NCBI GenBank assembly: GCA_030248215.1
Contig: JASANG010003305.1
Location: forward strand, 1 to 64,000
Direction: 5' to 3'
Source: Enoplolaimus lenunculus
Taxonomy: Eukaryota; Nematoda; Enoplea; Enoplida; Thoracostomopsidae
Length of the DNA stretch: 64,000 bases
Shown: piece after piece, positions 22,088 through 43,871 of the stretch
Layout: each line of letters opens with the position of its first letter
Position numbering within the stretch: position 1 is the first letter of the stretch
The notes under the pieces: generated by a model
Told to the model about the DNA's origin: nothing
The model's database searches: none
Seen by the model: only the letters and a program-made list of their open reading frames with translations
Translations under genes and position numbers: made by a program

Positions 22088-23183
22088 ATATCGTTATGAA
22101 TCCGTGTTTTCAAAGTATCTCCCGCCTAGTGTCGATTTAGTAGGTTTTGAAATGTAGCGTGTCACCCAAATTTAATAGTATTTTGTACTTTAAAATAAAC
22201 AAAAGTACCGTCTTAATCAGAATATTTTACAACATTTCAACTACACAAATTAGTAAACAGATTTCCCAATTAAGAACTTACTTCATCCTTCGACAGCTGC
22301 AACATTCAACGTTACTATGTGATTAAAAGTAAAAAACTTGCTATCGTTCAGATATTAGCTGCACGTCAAGCTATGATCTCAAAATGACTCTGAAAGTTTC
22401 GACTTTAGTAGACGGACCCCTATGGCTAATATGACTTGTTTATTAGGGCCATAAAGATTTCGTTGTTAATTGCAAAATCTATCATATGTTAAAATATAAA
22501 CTGCAAAGAATATATAGGGAGTAAAGCAAACGAGATCAGTCAAGTTGTTGCAAATTAATTGACCAAAAACGGTTAAAATCTTTGCAAGACCGGTATTGAG
22601 ACTTTGATTCTGTTGTATAAAAAGCGGAAAGTGAAACTTGAACTAAACTAAAAACTTACCATAATTTTTAAAGGTAAAAACGTACGAAAACTTAACCGAA
22701 ATGTAATTTCAGCGTTGGAATGGGGCAAGAAACTTCAAATCAGAAGCATTCTATCAGGATAAAACCTGATATCCGTCCGTTATACAAATGCCAAAAATAT
22801 CACGTGTACAATTTTCAATTTTTGATTACAGATATGCTGCAATTGTTTGAAATAAAATATAATTTACAAAATTCATCCGTGATCTTAAAAATTACTGTTT
22901 CTTTAAAAATTACAAAAGCCACGTCAAAAGTAAACCATTTTTGAAACCTTTATTTCTTCTATATATCTTCTTCGTTTCTGTTTCTATTATTTCGAAACCT
23001 ATCTTTTTCGGGTTCAGTTATTTAATATTGGATTACACCCTGCTTTTTACCGTAATCGGTCTACAATAAAAAGCTTTTCTTGCACACTGTATATTATTTC
23101 GTACAAACAGGTTGTATATTGTAAAAAAGATAAGCTTAACTTGAAAAGCTACGAAAACTGGCGCAAAACGTTTAAAATAAAGA

Positions 23184-23402
23184 CCCATGTTCTCAAATTT
23201 GTGTATATCTTCTCACCAGTTAACGATAAGCTTTAAAACTTACGAACTCCTGCGTATGCAGATCTCAAAGTTTGCACCGGCCTTGTATAAATCAAATGCA
23301 AAAAATGTGTTAAATTTCTAAGCTTATCATTCGCTGATTCAAATGTTACAAGTCGTATCATCAAATGCTAAATATTTGCAAGACACATTTGAGAATGTAG
23401 GT
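23184..23402. mobile_element. Small TIR element (TATTCTCAAATGTGT ends) abutting the last lectin exon of gene 1
   Basis: CCCATGTTCTCAAAT at the left and its inverse ATTTGAGAATGTAGG at the right enclose ~220 bp. It begins some 20 bases beyond the predicted splice donor of the CTLD exon (minus strand). If that donor is not used, reading continues into the element and ends after about 27 residues. Confidence 0.6.
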
Positions 23403-23421
23403 GCTAAACGATATTTCTTAC

Positions 23422-32899
<9,478 letters not shown>

Positions 32900-33149
32900 C
32901 TAAAATGCTAAAAAATCAGTAAGATCTAAAAATTAAAACTAACCGGAATTGTAGAAATAAATGGCAGTACAGGACGGTAGCCAGCTGAGATTTTATAACT
33001 TAAAGGCTCTGTCAAAATTGTACCAGGGTTACGTCAGAACCTTCACGCCAGTGTCGTAATTCCTTGAGCCGCAATATGTTACAAGTCTGACAGGAGATAG
33101 ACACCAGTATCGTAAACAATCGGTGTAGCACCAATGTACAAGTGTATGG

Positions 33150-33240
33150 AACAGGGCCATATAACAGTAGTATAAGCATATTCCTAAGCCTAAAGTTAAG
33201 AATGAGCTTACAATTGCAATCCGGCAGAAAAACGTCTGCT
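33150..33240. repeat. Dispersed repeat with TTAGGC core, short copy
   Basis: The order AACAGTAGTATAAGCATATT, CCTAAGCCTAAAG, then GCAATCCGGCAGAAAAACG is shared with the copies at 34,050, 38,155, 40,536 and 43,872. Confidence 0.6.
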
Positions 33241-33405
33241 CTTAGGTACAAATTTTTACTAGTAAATGAACATTAAATAAACTAGCACAATCTCTGGCAA
33301 ACAAACCAAATAGCGAACACCGAACAAGTTCTTACAAAACTAATACAAGTGTTGGCTTCGAGAAAGTTCATTTGGGCAAAAATTTTATCTTTTTCTGTTT
33401 GCCCA

Positions 33406-33444
33406 ATGTTATCATTGATAACATAATGTTATCATTGATAACAT
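33406..33444. repeat. Two adjacent perfect palindromes
   Basis: ATGTTATCATTGATAACAT occurs twice back to back. Each copy is a near-perfect dyad that could fold as a hairpin. Confidence 0.8.
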
Positions 33445-33569
33445 ATGGCATAATATTGTTGGTCCACTTCTTGAATCCGGTGCTTCCTGCAAAATGCCAC
33501 AGATAATATTTTATGCACAGTCAAGTGTGTGAATGCGTCGTTCACAACAATTTAATCAACGGTGCCACA

Positions 33570-34375
33570 AACTCTCTTATAGCCCAGGACTATCGCGAGG
33601 TCATTTTAATAAAGCTTGATAGCCCGCGGCTATAACGTGTTACGCTCCTCAAAACTCGTAATAGCCCTGGGCTGTTATAAAAATTTTACCTCGTATATAT
33701 TTATATTCATATAGCGGACATTAGGTATATATGCGTAAATCAAACCTTTATCTTTGGTTAAGTTTTAGAATTTTAAGCCATTAACCAAACCATTTTCGAA
33801 TTTTAGTCCTCTGCCGTTCTCGATATCTTAGGGCTATGAGGAGTTTTGTGGCAAACAAAAATTTTTGAATTTTGAGCAGACTTAGAAAAATTTTGATGCC
33901 TTTGATTTTAAAGCAAGACTGAGAAATTTTTCAATATTTTTATTACAGTCTCGCAGAAAAACATTCACCTTCTGCATACTGACACGGTTCCGGGCACTGT
34001 GAATGTAGTTTTGGGTGGCTACTTGAAAGAAATTGGCTCATTTATAGAACAAGGCCGGAACAGTAGCATAAGCATATTCCTAAGCCTAAGCCTAAGCCTA
34101 CGCCTATGCCTAAGCGCATGGATGACCCTATTCCTAAGCCTAAGCCTAAGCCTAAGCCTAAGCCTAAGCAAAAAAATTAGTCTAAAGCTTAAACTGACTT
34201 TATTATAGCCCCTCACGAAAACGATCCGGCCGTGTTCTCTACTTGGATCAAGAAAGTTATGATGGCCCAGGGCTATCCCGAGTTTCGAAGAAGTCGCTGA
34301 GGCCTGATAACCCTGGACTATAACAAAAGAAGCTCCTTTTGAAAATGACCTCGTAAAAACCCTCGGCTGTAAGAT
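33570..34375. repeat. Pair of ATAGCCC(A/G)GGCTAT repeats flanking a TTAGGC copy
   Basis: Blocks at 33,574-33,690 and 34,258-34,375 share ATAGCCCAGGACTAT/GGCCCAGGGCTATC, GAGGTCATTTT/TGACCTCG and TATAACA motifs. They are not part of a known gene and may be ends of one older element. Confidence 0.4.
34050..34205. repeat. Dispersed repeat with the best TTAGGC tract
   Basis: AACAGTAGCATAAGCATATT leads into two blocks of perfect CCTAAG units (34,079-34,120 and 34,133-34,170), then AAAAAAATTAGTCTAAAGCTT and AAACTGAC. The outer parts recur at four other loci with far fewer telomere-type units. Confidence 0.8.
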
Positions 34376-34542
34376 AATTTGTTGCACTGTTGACAAAATT
34401 ATAATGAACGGCGCGTAACTTTTAAGCTACCAAACGGTCAATTTATATTTGCCAACTCACAAACATGTGATGGCATAAATAAATTTTATATATTCGAGTT
34501 TTAAAAACAAATTCGGTTCGTAAAGTTTTAAGATGGAAATAA

Positions 34543-35827
34543 CGCGGGGTTCACGCTATAACTGGGGCAACCCGGAACACGTTTTGTCCTATTTTGATTC
34601 GACGTCAACATAAAACATGGCGAACTAAATAGCGGGTAATACGACAAAATGTGAATGTCACATGATATTTGCTTACAAGTCACGGATCTCATGCGACAAC
34701 CGTATACAAATAGCCATATGTCATATGATACCGCGGGACATTTATACGAATATCACATGATATTCCAAAATTATACTAAATATCATGTGATAATGTGCAG
34801 GACAATGCAGTTTTTGCACACTAATAAAACAGTAAATAGTTAGATAATGTAGCATTAAAGCATTTCGAAAGTTGAATTAGCTCCTACGTTTTTGTTTTTG
34901 GCGAAAATATTCCCAAAATATATTCCTAAATACGAATAAACAAATTTCACATTTTAGTATCATATGACATTCTGCAGGACAATCAAGCTAGTTTACCACA
35001 ACTTTGCAGACATTTTCAAACATGTCCTATGATATTGGCAGACAACATTTGGAACATCATATGATAATGAACAAACAGCGAATGTCACATCATGCGGGGT
35101 TCACGTTATAACTGAAACCGCCTCCGCTGTCAAATTCAAAAAATTTGAATTGTCTGCCATCTTAATGTGATATCCTTTATTTGTACTGCAATATCATATG
35201 ATTTTCAAAATAATGTCCGTCAGTATCATATGACATGTTTGAAAATGTCTGCTAGATTGTGGTAAACTAGCCTAAATGTCCTGTAGAATATCTAATGATA
35301 CTAAGATTTAAAGTTTGAATTATTTGTAATATGGCATATATTAGGGCAGAACTTTCACTAAAACAGAAAAATAGAAGCTAATTTTTATTCGAAATCTGGC
35401 TTTTTGTTATATTATTCATGTGCATAAACTACATTTTCCTGCATAATATCACGTGATTTTGCGTAGATTTTCAGAATATCATATGATATTCCCATAAATG
35501 TCTCGCGGTATCATGTGACATATATGGCTGTTTGTATACGATGATTTCTGAAGATTCGGAATTTGTAAGCCAATATTGTGTGACATTTATATTTTATTTA
35601 CAAACCGCTATATTCATATCACAAAATTTTATGTTGACGTCTGATCAACATGGGACAAATCATGTTCCGGGATGCCCCAGTTATAACGTGATCCCCGCAT
35701 CAGGATAGCAGACAATTCAAACCTTTTGAATTTGCTAGCGGATCAACGTGCAGGCAAAATGTTACGCGCTATTGTAATAGGGACAAAACGTGTTCCAGGC
35801 TGCCCCAGTTATAACGTGAACCCCGCA
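34543..35827. mobile_element. TIR element, TGCGGGG family, interrupted by a second copy
   Basis: The outer ends are CGCGGGGTTCACGCTATAAC and GTTATAACGTGAACCCCGCA, with TAA on both sides. The sequence is interrupted at a TCA by the inner copy (35,093-35,699) and resumes at 35,703. The bases on either side match the uninterrupted copy at 40,757 (CACATCAGGATAGC). Confidence 0.8.
35093..35699. mobile_element. TIR element, TGCGGGG family, nested in its own kind
   Basis: Ends TGCGGGGTTCACGTTATAAC and CACGTTATAAC (inverse), flanked by TCA on both sides. Its interior is the reverse complement of the host copy, so it landed in the opposite orientation. Several ATATCATATGATAT-type palindromes are retained. 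Confidence 0.85.
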
Positions 35828-36361
35828 TAAGCCCAAGATTAATTTTCCGGAGGACATAAATTCAATGATGGTGTAATATGCAAACGACCCGAAGAGGAAA
35901 TTTTACTGACTGCTTAAGTTTAAAGCCAACAAATTTGTTTTTTTGCATTGTTCAGTGCACGTTGACGCTAGATCAGTTAAGTGCGATTTCAATTTCATGT
36001 TGCTCGCAAATCGTTATTTTGGTCGCACATTTTTTATGAGTTGATCTAGTAGATCCTGGTGCAGGGTTTCGCAGTGCAACGCCGTGGGGCCGGGTGTGCG
36101 ATTCGCGAACTTAGTAGCCTGTAAGGAAGCCCTGCGTGCCGCGACCATTGGATAGACCTACCCCAGTCGCGGGCCTAGCGTAATGCACCGTGTTCGATCA
36201 TTTTTCATCTGTATAAGCAGAAAGTTCCCGAAGGTAGGCGGCGCTTTAACTTTCTGACTTATACCTGTTGCAACCTTGGTTTCAAGAAAATTTTTTCGTT
36301 TGCTACATTCGCTAACTAACGCCATTTCTGATGCTGTTGCCTCTCGAACGAAATTCTGTGC

Positions 36362-36551
36362 GTATATTCTCAAATGTGTGTAACACTTATCATTTGGACA
36401 AGAAAATATGGAACATTGAATTTTGGCATGTTATTCGTATTTTAAGCGGTTTTATTTAATTGCGCGCCAGATTTGAGATGCATATATCTTGAACTTCGCC
36501 TCGTTGAAAGCAAAATACTGACTGGTGATAGGTGCTAAACACGTTTGAGAA
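36362..36551. mobile_element. Small TIR-like element (TATTCTCAAATGTGTG)
   Basis: TATTCTCAAATGTGTGTAAC at the left and GGTGCTAAACACGTTTGAGA at the right mirror the ends of the copy beside the gene 1 lectin exon. The interior is unrelated or strongly diverged. Confidence 0.5.
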
Positions 36552-36933
36552 AACAGCCTCTGACTACACCGCAAGCGTTTAAGACAACTTCTCACGTTTC
36601 CTTCGGATATGATCAGGAAGCGAATCTCCCTCGGTATCGTTCCAGGCCCGCCCTTCGCTCATTCGTTGGATTTCTCTTAGTGAATCTCTCCAATTGTCTG
36701 TATGCGTCATTATGTCTCCTTCAAACAGTCCCATCGCTTCCCGTTCTTCTGCGCTAATGTCTTCATTTTCTTCATCGCGTTTCGCGATTGCAACCGCAAT
36801 CTACAATTACAAATGATACACTTATGGTTAAATAAAGGAAGTGCCACTTTTATAGAGCAACACAAGCAGTCCAACTTGCAACGTGACTGGTCGTGTGGTT
36901 ATTAAAAAACTATGCCAATTTGCCAACTATTTT

Positions 36934-38054
36934 CTGTATTCTCAAATGTGTGTAGCAGCTATCACCGGTTGGTCATTGTTCTTGTAAAACCTACGAATCA
37001 GTAAATGGCGAGCTTCGAAATTTGCACTTTTTTCAGATTTTATTTGCCCTACTTTTGTGCAAACTTATGCGATTAGTGACTGTACGATTTCGTGAGTTTC
37101 AAAATTTTTTACTATCCGACGAAAGATGCAACACGGAGTTGTGAATTATATGCCTCGAGATTAGCTCGAAACAGCATTTGTATTCAATTCTATTCGATAT
37201 TGACGTTTCTTCGAACTTGCAGTTTCATAATTTAAAGTAACTGCTAGGCAGATTTACGTTACCGATTTTTCGTTTCCAATTCCGTACTTAAGACAGATAA
37301 ATGCTTTCTCAACTCGCTGAACACAGCTGCAAGTGAATTATTGAAATTCTTGATTTCAAGAAATCTTGCGCTCCAAGGCGTATACTTTTTCCTATCGCCG
37401 GTTTTCAAAATAGGAATCTCATTTTACTTCAAATTACAAAAATTAGCGAATTTAGCAAGATACCTAAACTTTTCTTAATATTGCATGCCTACCTGGCTAA
37501 TAACAATAACAATTAAAATAGCGAAACGCATAGTATTATTAAGATTCGAGAAATCTTAGATTCGTATACCAGGATATTTTTGAAGCTAAAACAACGATCA
37601 CGTTCCCGACTTAAAGCATGCAAAAAGTTCCTTAATTTTTGTTTCCCAAGAAATTTCAGAACGGAATACATCCTCAAGGCAAAAAGTTTGTTATCGCTAC
37701 TAAGTAATCGCAGACTGCAGCACAGCACCATTAAGAAAAAATACAATTCTAATTGCATGCGCGATTTTTATGGTTCGAGCGTCAGACATCTTTCTTTTGT
37801 TTTTATTCTTATTTCTGCGTTGATATTCTCAAATGTGTGCAGCACCTTTCATCCCAAATTTGTGATAATTTTTCTAAATTTTGCACCATCTTTTGCAGAG
37901 AACGTTGAAATTTGACGCAATTTTCGCATCTGATTATCAATACTATTGGTGAGCTAAATTTGAGATTCGTTGCTTACAGAGTTACCTTCATTGAAAACCT
38001 GTACTAATCGCAATAGGCTATCGCAATAGGTACCGTATATTTTTGAGAATACGG
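36934..38054. mobile_element. Longer TATTCTCAAATG element (~1.1 kb)
   Basis: GTATTCTCAAATGTGTGTAG at the left is mirrored by TTTGAGAATACGG at 38,043. A third end in the left orientation sits inside at 37,823, so it may be two joined copies. Open frames inside (up to 111 codons) show no domain. Confidence 0.45.
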
Positions 38055-38154
38055 TCCAATGGGTAAAGAATCAATTAAAATTTTGAAATGAATGCTCGCA
38101 GATAAGCCTTCCTTGGTTTCACAAAATAGGCCGCCAATCTATAGATCAAGGTTG

Positions 38155-38265
38155 TAAACAGTAGTATAAACATATTACTGAACCTGAGCCTAAAGCCTAG
38201 TTTAATCAAAAAAATAGTCTAAAGCTTAATCTTATGATAGTTCAGTCCCGCGGAAAAACGTTCTA
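38155..38265. repeat. Dispersed repeat with decayed TTAGGC core
   Basis: AACAGTAGTATAAACATATT, a few CCTAAG-like units, AAAAAAATAGTCTAAAGCTT, then CAGTCCCGCGGAAAAACG. Same order as the copies at 34,050, 40,536 and 43,872. Confidence 0.65.
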
Positions 38266-39990
38266 CCCCTGATGTTTACATTTGCCGCATAATCTAAGAC
38301 CCACGAGTGGTACCGCGCTTTTAGCTGATGTACGTAGTGTAGCAATGAATTTGACAAAATATACAAAATCTCATGTAAAAGTTTGCACTTCGCTGACGTG
38401 CATGGCGTGGTAAGAAATTTCAAAAAATATACCTAATTTCAGATAAAAGAGATTTGTGTGGAATACCAAGAAGAGAAAAAATTGTGTTCAAATTCTAGCA
38501 TCCAGAAGGTTATTTTGTACCCAAAAACTATTTTTGCATATTTTTTCTACAAAAATTAGAAAATCAACAAGAATGACATTCGATTTTCGATGCAAAACGA
38601 GAGAGTGACGATATTGGCTGATTTTAAGCTACCAACTAATTTCACTTAGTTTAGAAATAACAAATACCAAGTGCAAAATGAACATTCGGTTCTGGTAAAA
38701 ATCAGTGTTTGTTTTCAGTTGAATTATTCGGCAATCAGTTTATATACACCACCGCGTCGAATAACACAACCCGCCTTTTATGTGTGCCGTCTCTTAAAAC
38801 CGAAAAGAGTAAATTATGCATCTGAATGCTGGCGAATATTTTTAAACTTTTAAATACAAAATTTAAACGCATTTAATTGCAGTTGATTTGATTTTGAAAT
38901 AAAAATTATTTTGATTTGATTCTGTGTTTTGAAATCATAAAGTGAAAACTTTTTGTACTTTCCGAAAACACGATCGTGACGGTCTCGACCAATATCGCTA
39001 AAATATTTCTTTGATTGCAAACCGCAAAGTTAAAACTGAAAACCGAAAAACAATTTTTAATTTTGTAATTAAAATTTTTTAACTTTGCCGATTCTATCGA
39101 CGTCGCTCATTTACAGAACAATTCTGTAGTAAATCTCGTAGCTGGCATGGTTTCGTTTAATATTTAAATGTAAGGGTGGCGCTATACTTATTATTTTTAT
39201 TTTACGTTGTCTGTAGCCGTTTGACATCGCACTGGGTCATCGCACACGGAATGTCGCTCAGGCTTAGGCTTAGCTTCACAGCTGTCATAATAAACACGAA
39301 ACTCATGATATGTAAGCTCTTAAAGTATCCTCGGGTGTGGTGGGTCATATACGCATTGCTATACAAACACAGCGACTGTGCACAGAAGCCGCAATTTCAC
39401 AGGCACTGCCTGTTCTTTGTGCCTGAAAAATAAGGAATAGGATGCAGCAACCACTATACACCATTCTATCAGCGTAACCAGTTGCCACTATTAGTGACTA
39501 CCGAGTCTTGCGGCAGTACGAAACACAGTCTTGTTTACCGAACTTAGACCTGAGAGCAAACTCAATATGGTACAGATTTCTCGCTTATACGTTTGATACA
39601 TAGTAAACTGTAAATTGAAACAAATTTATGTAGGTTTAGCTCAAAACACTTGGGTAGGGACTATACTACTGTATCACAAAACAGTTTTTGACAGGATGAC
39701 GTACGCACTTAAACACTTCTATGTATCCACTGCGGATTGGCGCCCAAGCTTTATTAGTATGGAAGTAAAGGCTTAAACAGCCAAAACCAAGTTTATAAGC
39801 AACAGAACCACAGTGTAATCGGATATTGTTTCCGTTTCCACTAAAATGCCTGTTTTTGTTTTTATTGAAATATCAGAAATTTCATTTTCTTATGTTCATA
39901 AAATTGTAAATTTTGTATAAATTTTACACTTTTTCATTGCAAATAAACAGTTGCGAATGTTCGAATTAAAATAGGAATTTTGTCGCATGT
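38266..39990. other. Intergenic stretch, no gene recognised
   Basis: AT-rich DNA between the two astacin-lectin genes. Open stretches up to 85 codons (39,176-39,433) start at a GTG and show no domain. Upstream exons of gene 1 could hide here, but I could not identify any. Confidence 0.35.
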
Positions 39991-40165
39991 CAATTCGCAG
40001 GCTTTGTATACGATTATCGCTTGAGATCAGTGATTTGTAAACCAATGTTACGTGACATTTACATTTTGTCTACACAGCCGCTGTTCAGATCACATTTTAT
40101 GCTGACGCCAATCAATTTAGACAAAACCTGTTCAAGCAGCCCCATATAACGTAAAACAAGCACTG
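39990..40165. mobile_element. Fragment of the TGCGGGG family
   Basis: The block from CTTTGTATACGATTATCGC to GCCCCATATAACGTAAA matches the end of the family (compare 35,527-35,699). The opposite half is absent. Confidence 0.55.
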
Positions 40166-40535
40166 ATTGCATTGGCTGAAAAAATAATGTATCTTTGCAC
40201 CCTAATGCTATAGGTTACTTTTAATGTATTAATTCCTAGGATTCGATATTCTGTACTTCAGCCACCGCGCTCCTTTAAGCGTTGTTAACAAGCATAAAGT
40301 CAATTTAGATAAATATTTCACATTTAGGATTAAGCTTCCAGATTATATTCGAACCAGTTCTACTCTTTAAAGACTTAAACTTGAATTATAGCATAGCTAA
40401 ATTTGAGTATTAGTATAAGCAAAACATAAATGTCTAGATGAAGTATCTAGACTACAATTGTAATATTAACTACAATTGTAATATTAACTTTGACTAACAT
40501 ATTTTTAAGTTTAAGTGTTTATCTAGTGGCTAATA

Positions 40536-40699
40536 TATAGAACAGGGCCGTAACTGTAGTATATGCATATTACATAAGTATAAGCCTTACCCTAAGCCTA
40601 AATGTAATAATGAGTTTTGCCTAAACCTAAGCGTAAGCAAAAAATTAGTTCAGAGCTTGAGCTTACTCTGTTGCAGTCCTGCGGAAATTTTTCACTTAA
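40536..40699. repeat. Dispersed repeat with TTAGGC core
   Basis: The order GTAACTGTAGTATATGCATA, CCTAAGCCTAAA units, GTAAGCAAAAAATTAGTTC, then GCAGTCCTGCGGAAATTTTT. It directly abuts the transposon end at 40,700. Confidence 0.65.
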
Positions 40700-41500
40700 T
40701 GCCGGTCCCCCGTTACCACTGGTTTGGTTTGCACATAAAACGGCCACCCCATTTCATGCGGGGTTCACGTTATAACTGGGACAGCTTGGAACAAGTTTGT
40801 CCAAGTTGATTCGACGTCGACATAAAATTTTGTGATCTGAATAGCGGTTATGTAGACAAAATGCGAATGTCACATGACACTGACTTACAAATCACTGACC
40901 TCAAGGGATCATCGTATACAATTATGCGAATATCATATGATATTCCAAAATTAAACTAAATATCATATTATATTATGCAGAACAATGTAATTTGTGCTCG
41001 CTAATAAAACAGTATAAATGTCAAATAATGCAGCATTAAATGATTTCGAAAGTTGAATTAGCTTCTTCGTTTCTGTTTGTCGCTGAATTTTTTACAAAAT
41101 ATATTCCTAAGTACAAATACTTTAAATTTCAAATTTTAGTATCATATGACATTCTGCAGGACAATCAAACTAGTTTACCACAACTTTGCAGACATTTTCA
41201 AACATATCATATGATATTCACAGACAATATTTGGAATATCATATGATATTGCAGTACAAGTAGTAGATGTCACATCAGGATAGCAGACAATTCAAATTTT
41301 TTGAATCTGGTAGCGGATAAACGGTCAGACAAAATGTTACAAGCTGTAGACATAGGGACAGAACGTGTTCCCGGCTGCCCCAGTTATAACGTGAAACCCG
41401 CATCAGTTGTCCGTGGACACAACAGACTATCGTTGAATGCCTGGACAAGTACAGTATCTAGTACCTATGCCCGTACAAAGTTTTATTTCTTGACGAAATG
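40700..41500. mobile_element. TGYCAGTCC-family element, interrupted by a TGCGGGG element
   Basis: The left end TGCCGGTCCCCCGTTACC is preceded by TAA. After 57 bases it is interrupted by the complete TGCGGGG element and resumes at 41,403 with TCAGTTGTCCGTGGACACA, which continues the order seen in the copy at 18,979. The right end is decayed, so the end given is approximate. Confidence 0.65.
40757..41402. mobile_element. TIR element, TGCGGGG family, complete nested copy
   Basis: Ends TGCGGGGTTCACGTTATAAC and GTTATAACGTGAAACCCGCA, flanked on both sides by TCA. It carries at least four ATATCATATGATAT palindromes. The host sequence around it is the TGYCAGTCC-family element. Confidence 0.88.
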
Positions 41501-41728
41501 ACCGGGTATAGTTTGCAAAGTCAGTATAAGAACGAAATTTATCTCAGATCCTTTTCCTACATTTCACTGGAGTAAAAAAGAAGTATTAAAAAGTCGTATT
41601 TGAAGTCTGGAATTCATAAAATATTTACAGTAATGCGCTAGTGTGCATAAACAGCGTTCTTATTCATTGATCACATTAGAATACTTGTTAACAGTACAAA
41701 ACAGTTTAATAGATACATTATCAATGTG

Positions 41729-41801
41729 TTCGAGTGGCGCAGTGTTTAGCGCGATTGTCTTACACGCCGGCGTTTGCTGGTTCGATCCTTGGTCAGGGAT
41801 T
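41729..41801 (+). tRNA. tRNA-Val(TAC)-like sequence, decayed or SINE head
   Basis: TGGCGCAGTGTTTAGCGCG is a good A box and GGTTCGATCC a perfect B box, correctly spaced. The anticodon loop CTTACAC would give TAC (Val). The acceptor and anticodon stems pair poorly, so this is more likely a tRNA pseudogene or a tRNA-derived SINE than a working gene. Confidence 0.45.
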
Positions 41802-41804
41802 TAT

Positions 41805-43363
41805 ATTTTAGTGTATGACAGCAATGCCCAAGTTAAGACAGACATATTCACGGAGCTCTATTGAACAAAAGACAGCAAACATCCGGTTTTAAAATGGGGA
41901 GTCTAATACACTTAACATTTGGGGTGGAGGTACGGAATCTGGACCCCGTAAGATTTTGATAAAAGTGATAGATTCGATAGATCTGGACGAGCTGAATTCA
42001 GGCTACCGTTTTTAAAGCTGCATCATCAACGGTGCAGAAGTTATGGCCCTTTAAATTATAGTGCAAACATGGACAGGTTGCATTAGGAAATACCTATCAT
42101 TCACATGTTCGGAAAATGTAAGCTTAACCAGGTTTATTCCTTGCACAAATTTCATTGCTGTTTGTCCATGTTTTATGGTGAAATGTTGAAAATTAAAATG
42201 CCATGACTATTGAACCAGGGTTCCTGCAGCGCTAACAATGGCATGGTTGGACTTAGCGCCTCGAAATCTATAAAATGAACTATTTTTTATTAAATTCCTA
42301 GGGGTTCATATTCCGTACATATGCCAACAGTTGGTGTGCGGACAAAATTTCGGCCAACGACTTTTTGTTCACAGCTAGCTAGAGACATATATACGAACAT
42401 ATAGCCTTAGCTAGCCAACTGTTCGCGGACAACATAGTCTTTCAAGAAACGCTTGGAAATTTTTTGTGCAAACAAACATACCGTAACGTGTGACTTACAT
42501 AACTAACACGATGTGTAGCGTTGTGGGATACCTTGAATTCTAGTTCCAAGAATAGTTTATAGCTTCAATTGTTATGTCTTCTGCTCTTTGCGGTTTCGTT
42601 TTGCAGCAACTAAGTTAAATTTTTCAAAACCTTGGGCCTAATGCGTATTTACATACAGTACTCAAATTATTTAATGTATGCATACATATTGATAAGAAAG
42701 AAGAACCAAAAGTTGTGATACAACAGTGCTGGCACGATTCTCATTCTGTGCCCGCCCATATACCGATAAAATTGGTACTGTTAAACATTGACGGATGTCG
42801 GTCGATATTGCTTGAATTGTAATTGGTCAACTTAAATGTGGTTGTTTGGATCGGACATATGTTTAGTAACATTTTAACAATGTTTCGTTTGTTGTTTTGA
42901 CGCCGCAATTGGCGCAAAGGTCATGATAATCTGAGCCTTTTTAAAAACGTTTAAAATATATCATTGTACAATTTCAGCTAATTGAACTATATCAGCGGGA
43001 TTTGACATTTACAATTCTTATTTGTTTAACCATAAACATTTAAGTTATCGGATGCTTTCTATTAGGGTGCTAATTTTAACCAACGAACAATTCAATTTAA
43101 CTCATATCTCAATACTTTTCTGATGAGTACAAATGTTCTTTTAATTCATGTTTGGGATAAAATTTCAAATCACTTTCATACTTTTTAGATTTTCAAAAAA
43201 GGATGCGCTATATTTTCTTAATTATACAAATGTTTCATAAGTCAATATTATTGGGTTAAAAGAACTTTCAATTTATTTTCATATTTAGTTTATCTTAAAA
43301 CGATGTATTCTGGTATATTTGTGCCAACTTGATTAAAAAACGTGGCAAAAAATAAAGTCATTA
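41805..43363. other. Intergenic stretch with one decayed transposon end
   Basis: No gene is seen. Near 42,340-42,505 are GTGTGCGGACAAAATTTCGG and, at the end, CCGTAACGTGTGACTTACA followed by TAA. These are decayed versions of the TGTCRCTCACACG family ends. Confidence 0.4.
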
Positions 43364-43758
43364 TGGGTCTCCACGTTTTAAATGCGCGCACTAATGTAAA
43401 AATTTGTCCAACCACCCGGCAGGAATCTGTGTACAACTCGAAGCTGCAACTAGCGTGTAGGTACAATTTTGTGCTGTACGTAGACACTATTAATTCTACC
43501 GACGCTGCCCGAAAGCAGTCGGGACAAAATGTAAAAATTAAGTAAAATAAATAAGTGCATACATGTGTTTGTGTTGTTGTTATGTATGTTTGCGATGCTA
43601 TATGAACGGAGTGCAATATCTCTTTACGTCCTCGTTAATAGGGACTACCGGTCTTTAGTGGTCTCGTACGTAATAGAGTGTGTTAAATCGAAGTCGGGCC
43701 TTAATCAGACCCAGGCATTTTTTTGCAGTAGCGCTTGCAGTATAACGTGGATGTTCCA
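43364..43758. mobile_element. TIR element, TGGGTCATCCACG family relative
   Basis: TGGGTCTCCACGTTTTAAAT at the left and TATAACGTGGATGTTCCA at the right are diverged inverted ends, flanked by TTA and CTA. The interior CGAAGCTGCAACTAGCGTGT block is shared with 31,065-31,265. Confidence 0.7.
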
Positions 43759-43871
43759 CTAGGTGGTGCGCCCCACCAAAAATAAATAAAATTAGGCTTC
43801 CTAAGACACAACGAACCGTGGCGGATTTTTTTAATCCATTTGCGTTTTTATTCATTCAATGACAAATGTTA

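Noticed and set aside
32930-33000. Possible extra gene 1 exon ending at a GTTAGT
   Set aside because: The sequence matches the CAGG(C)CCGTAGCCAG transposon end and has no astacin-like residues.
37513-37758. Minus-strand frame beginning MQLELYFFLMVLCC, considered as the missing signal-peptide exon of gene 1
   Set aside because: The start looks like a signal peptide, but no propeptide follows, no clear donor is in phase, and it lies inside a TATTCTCAAATG element.
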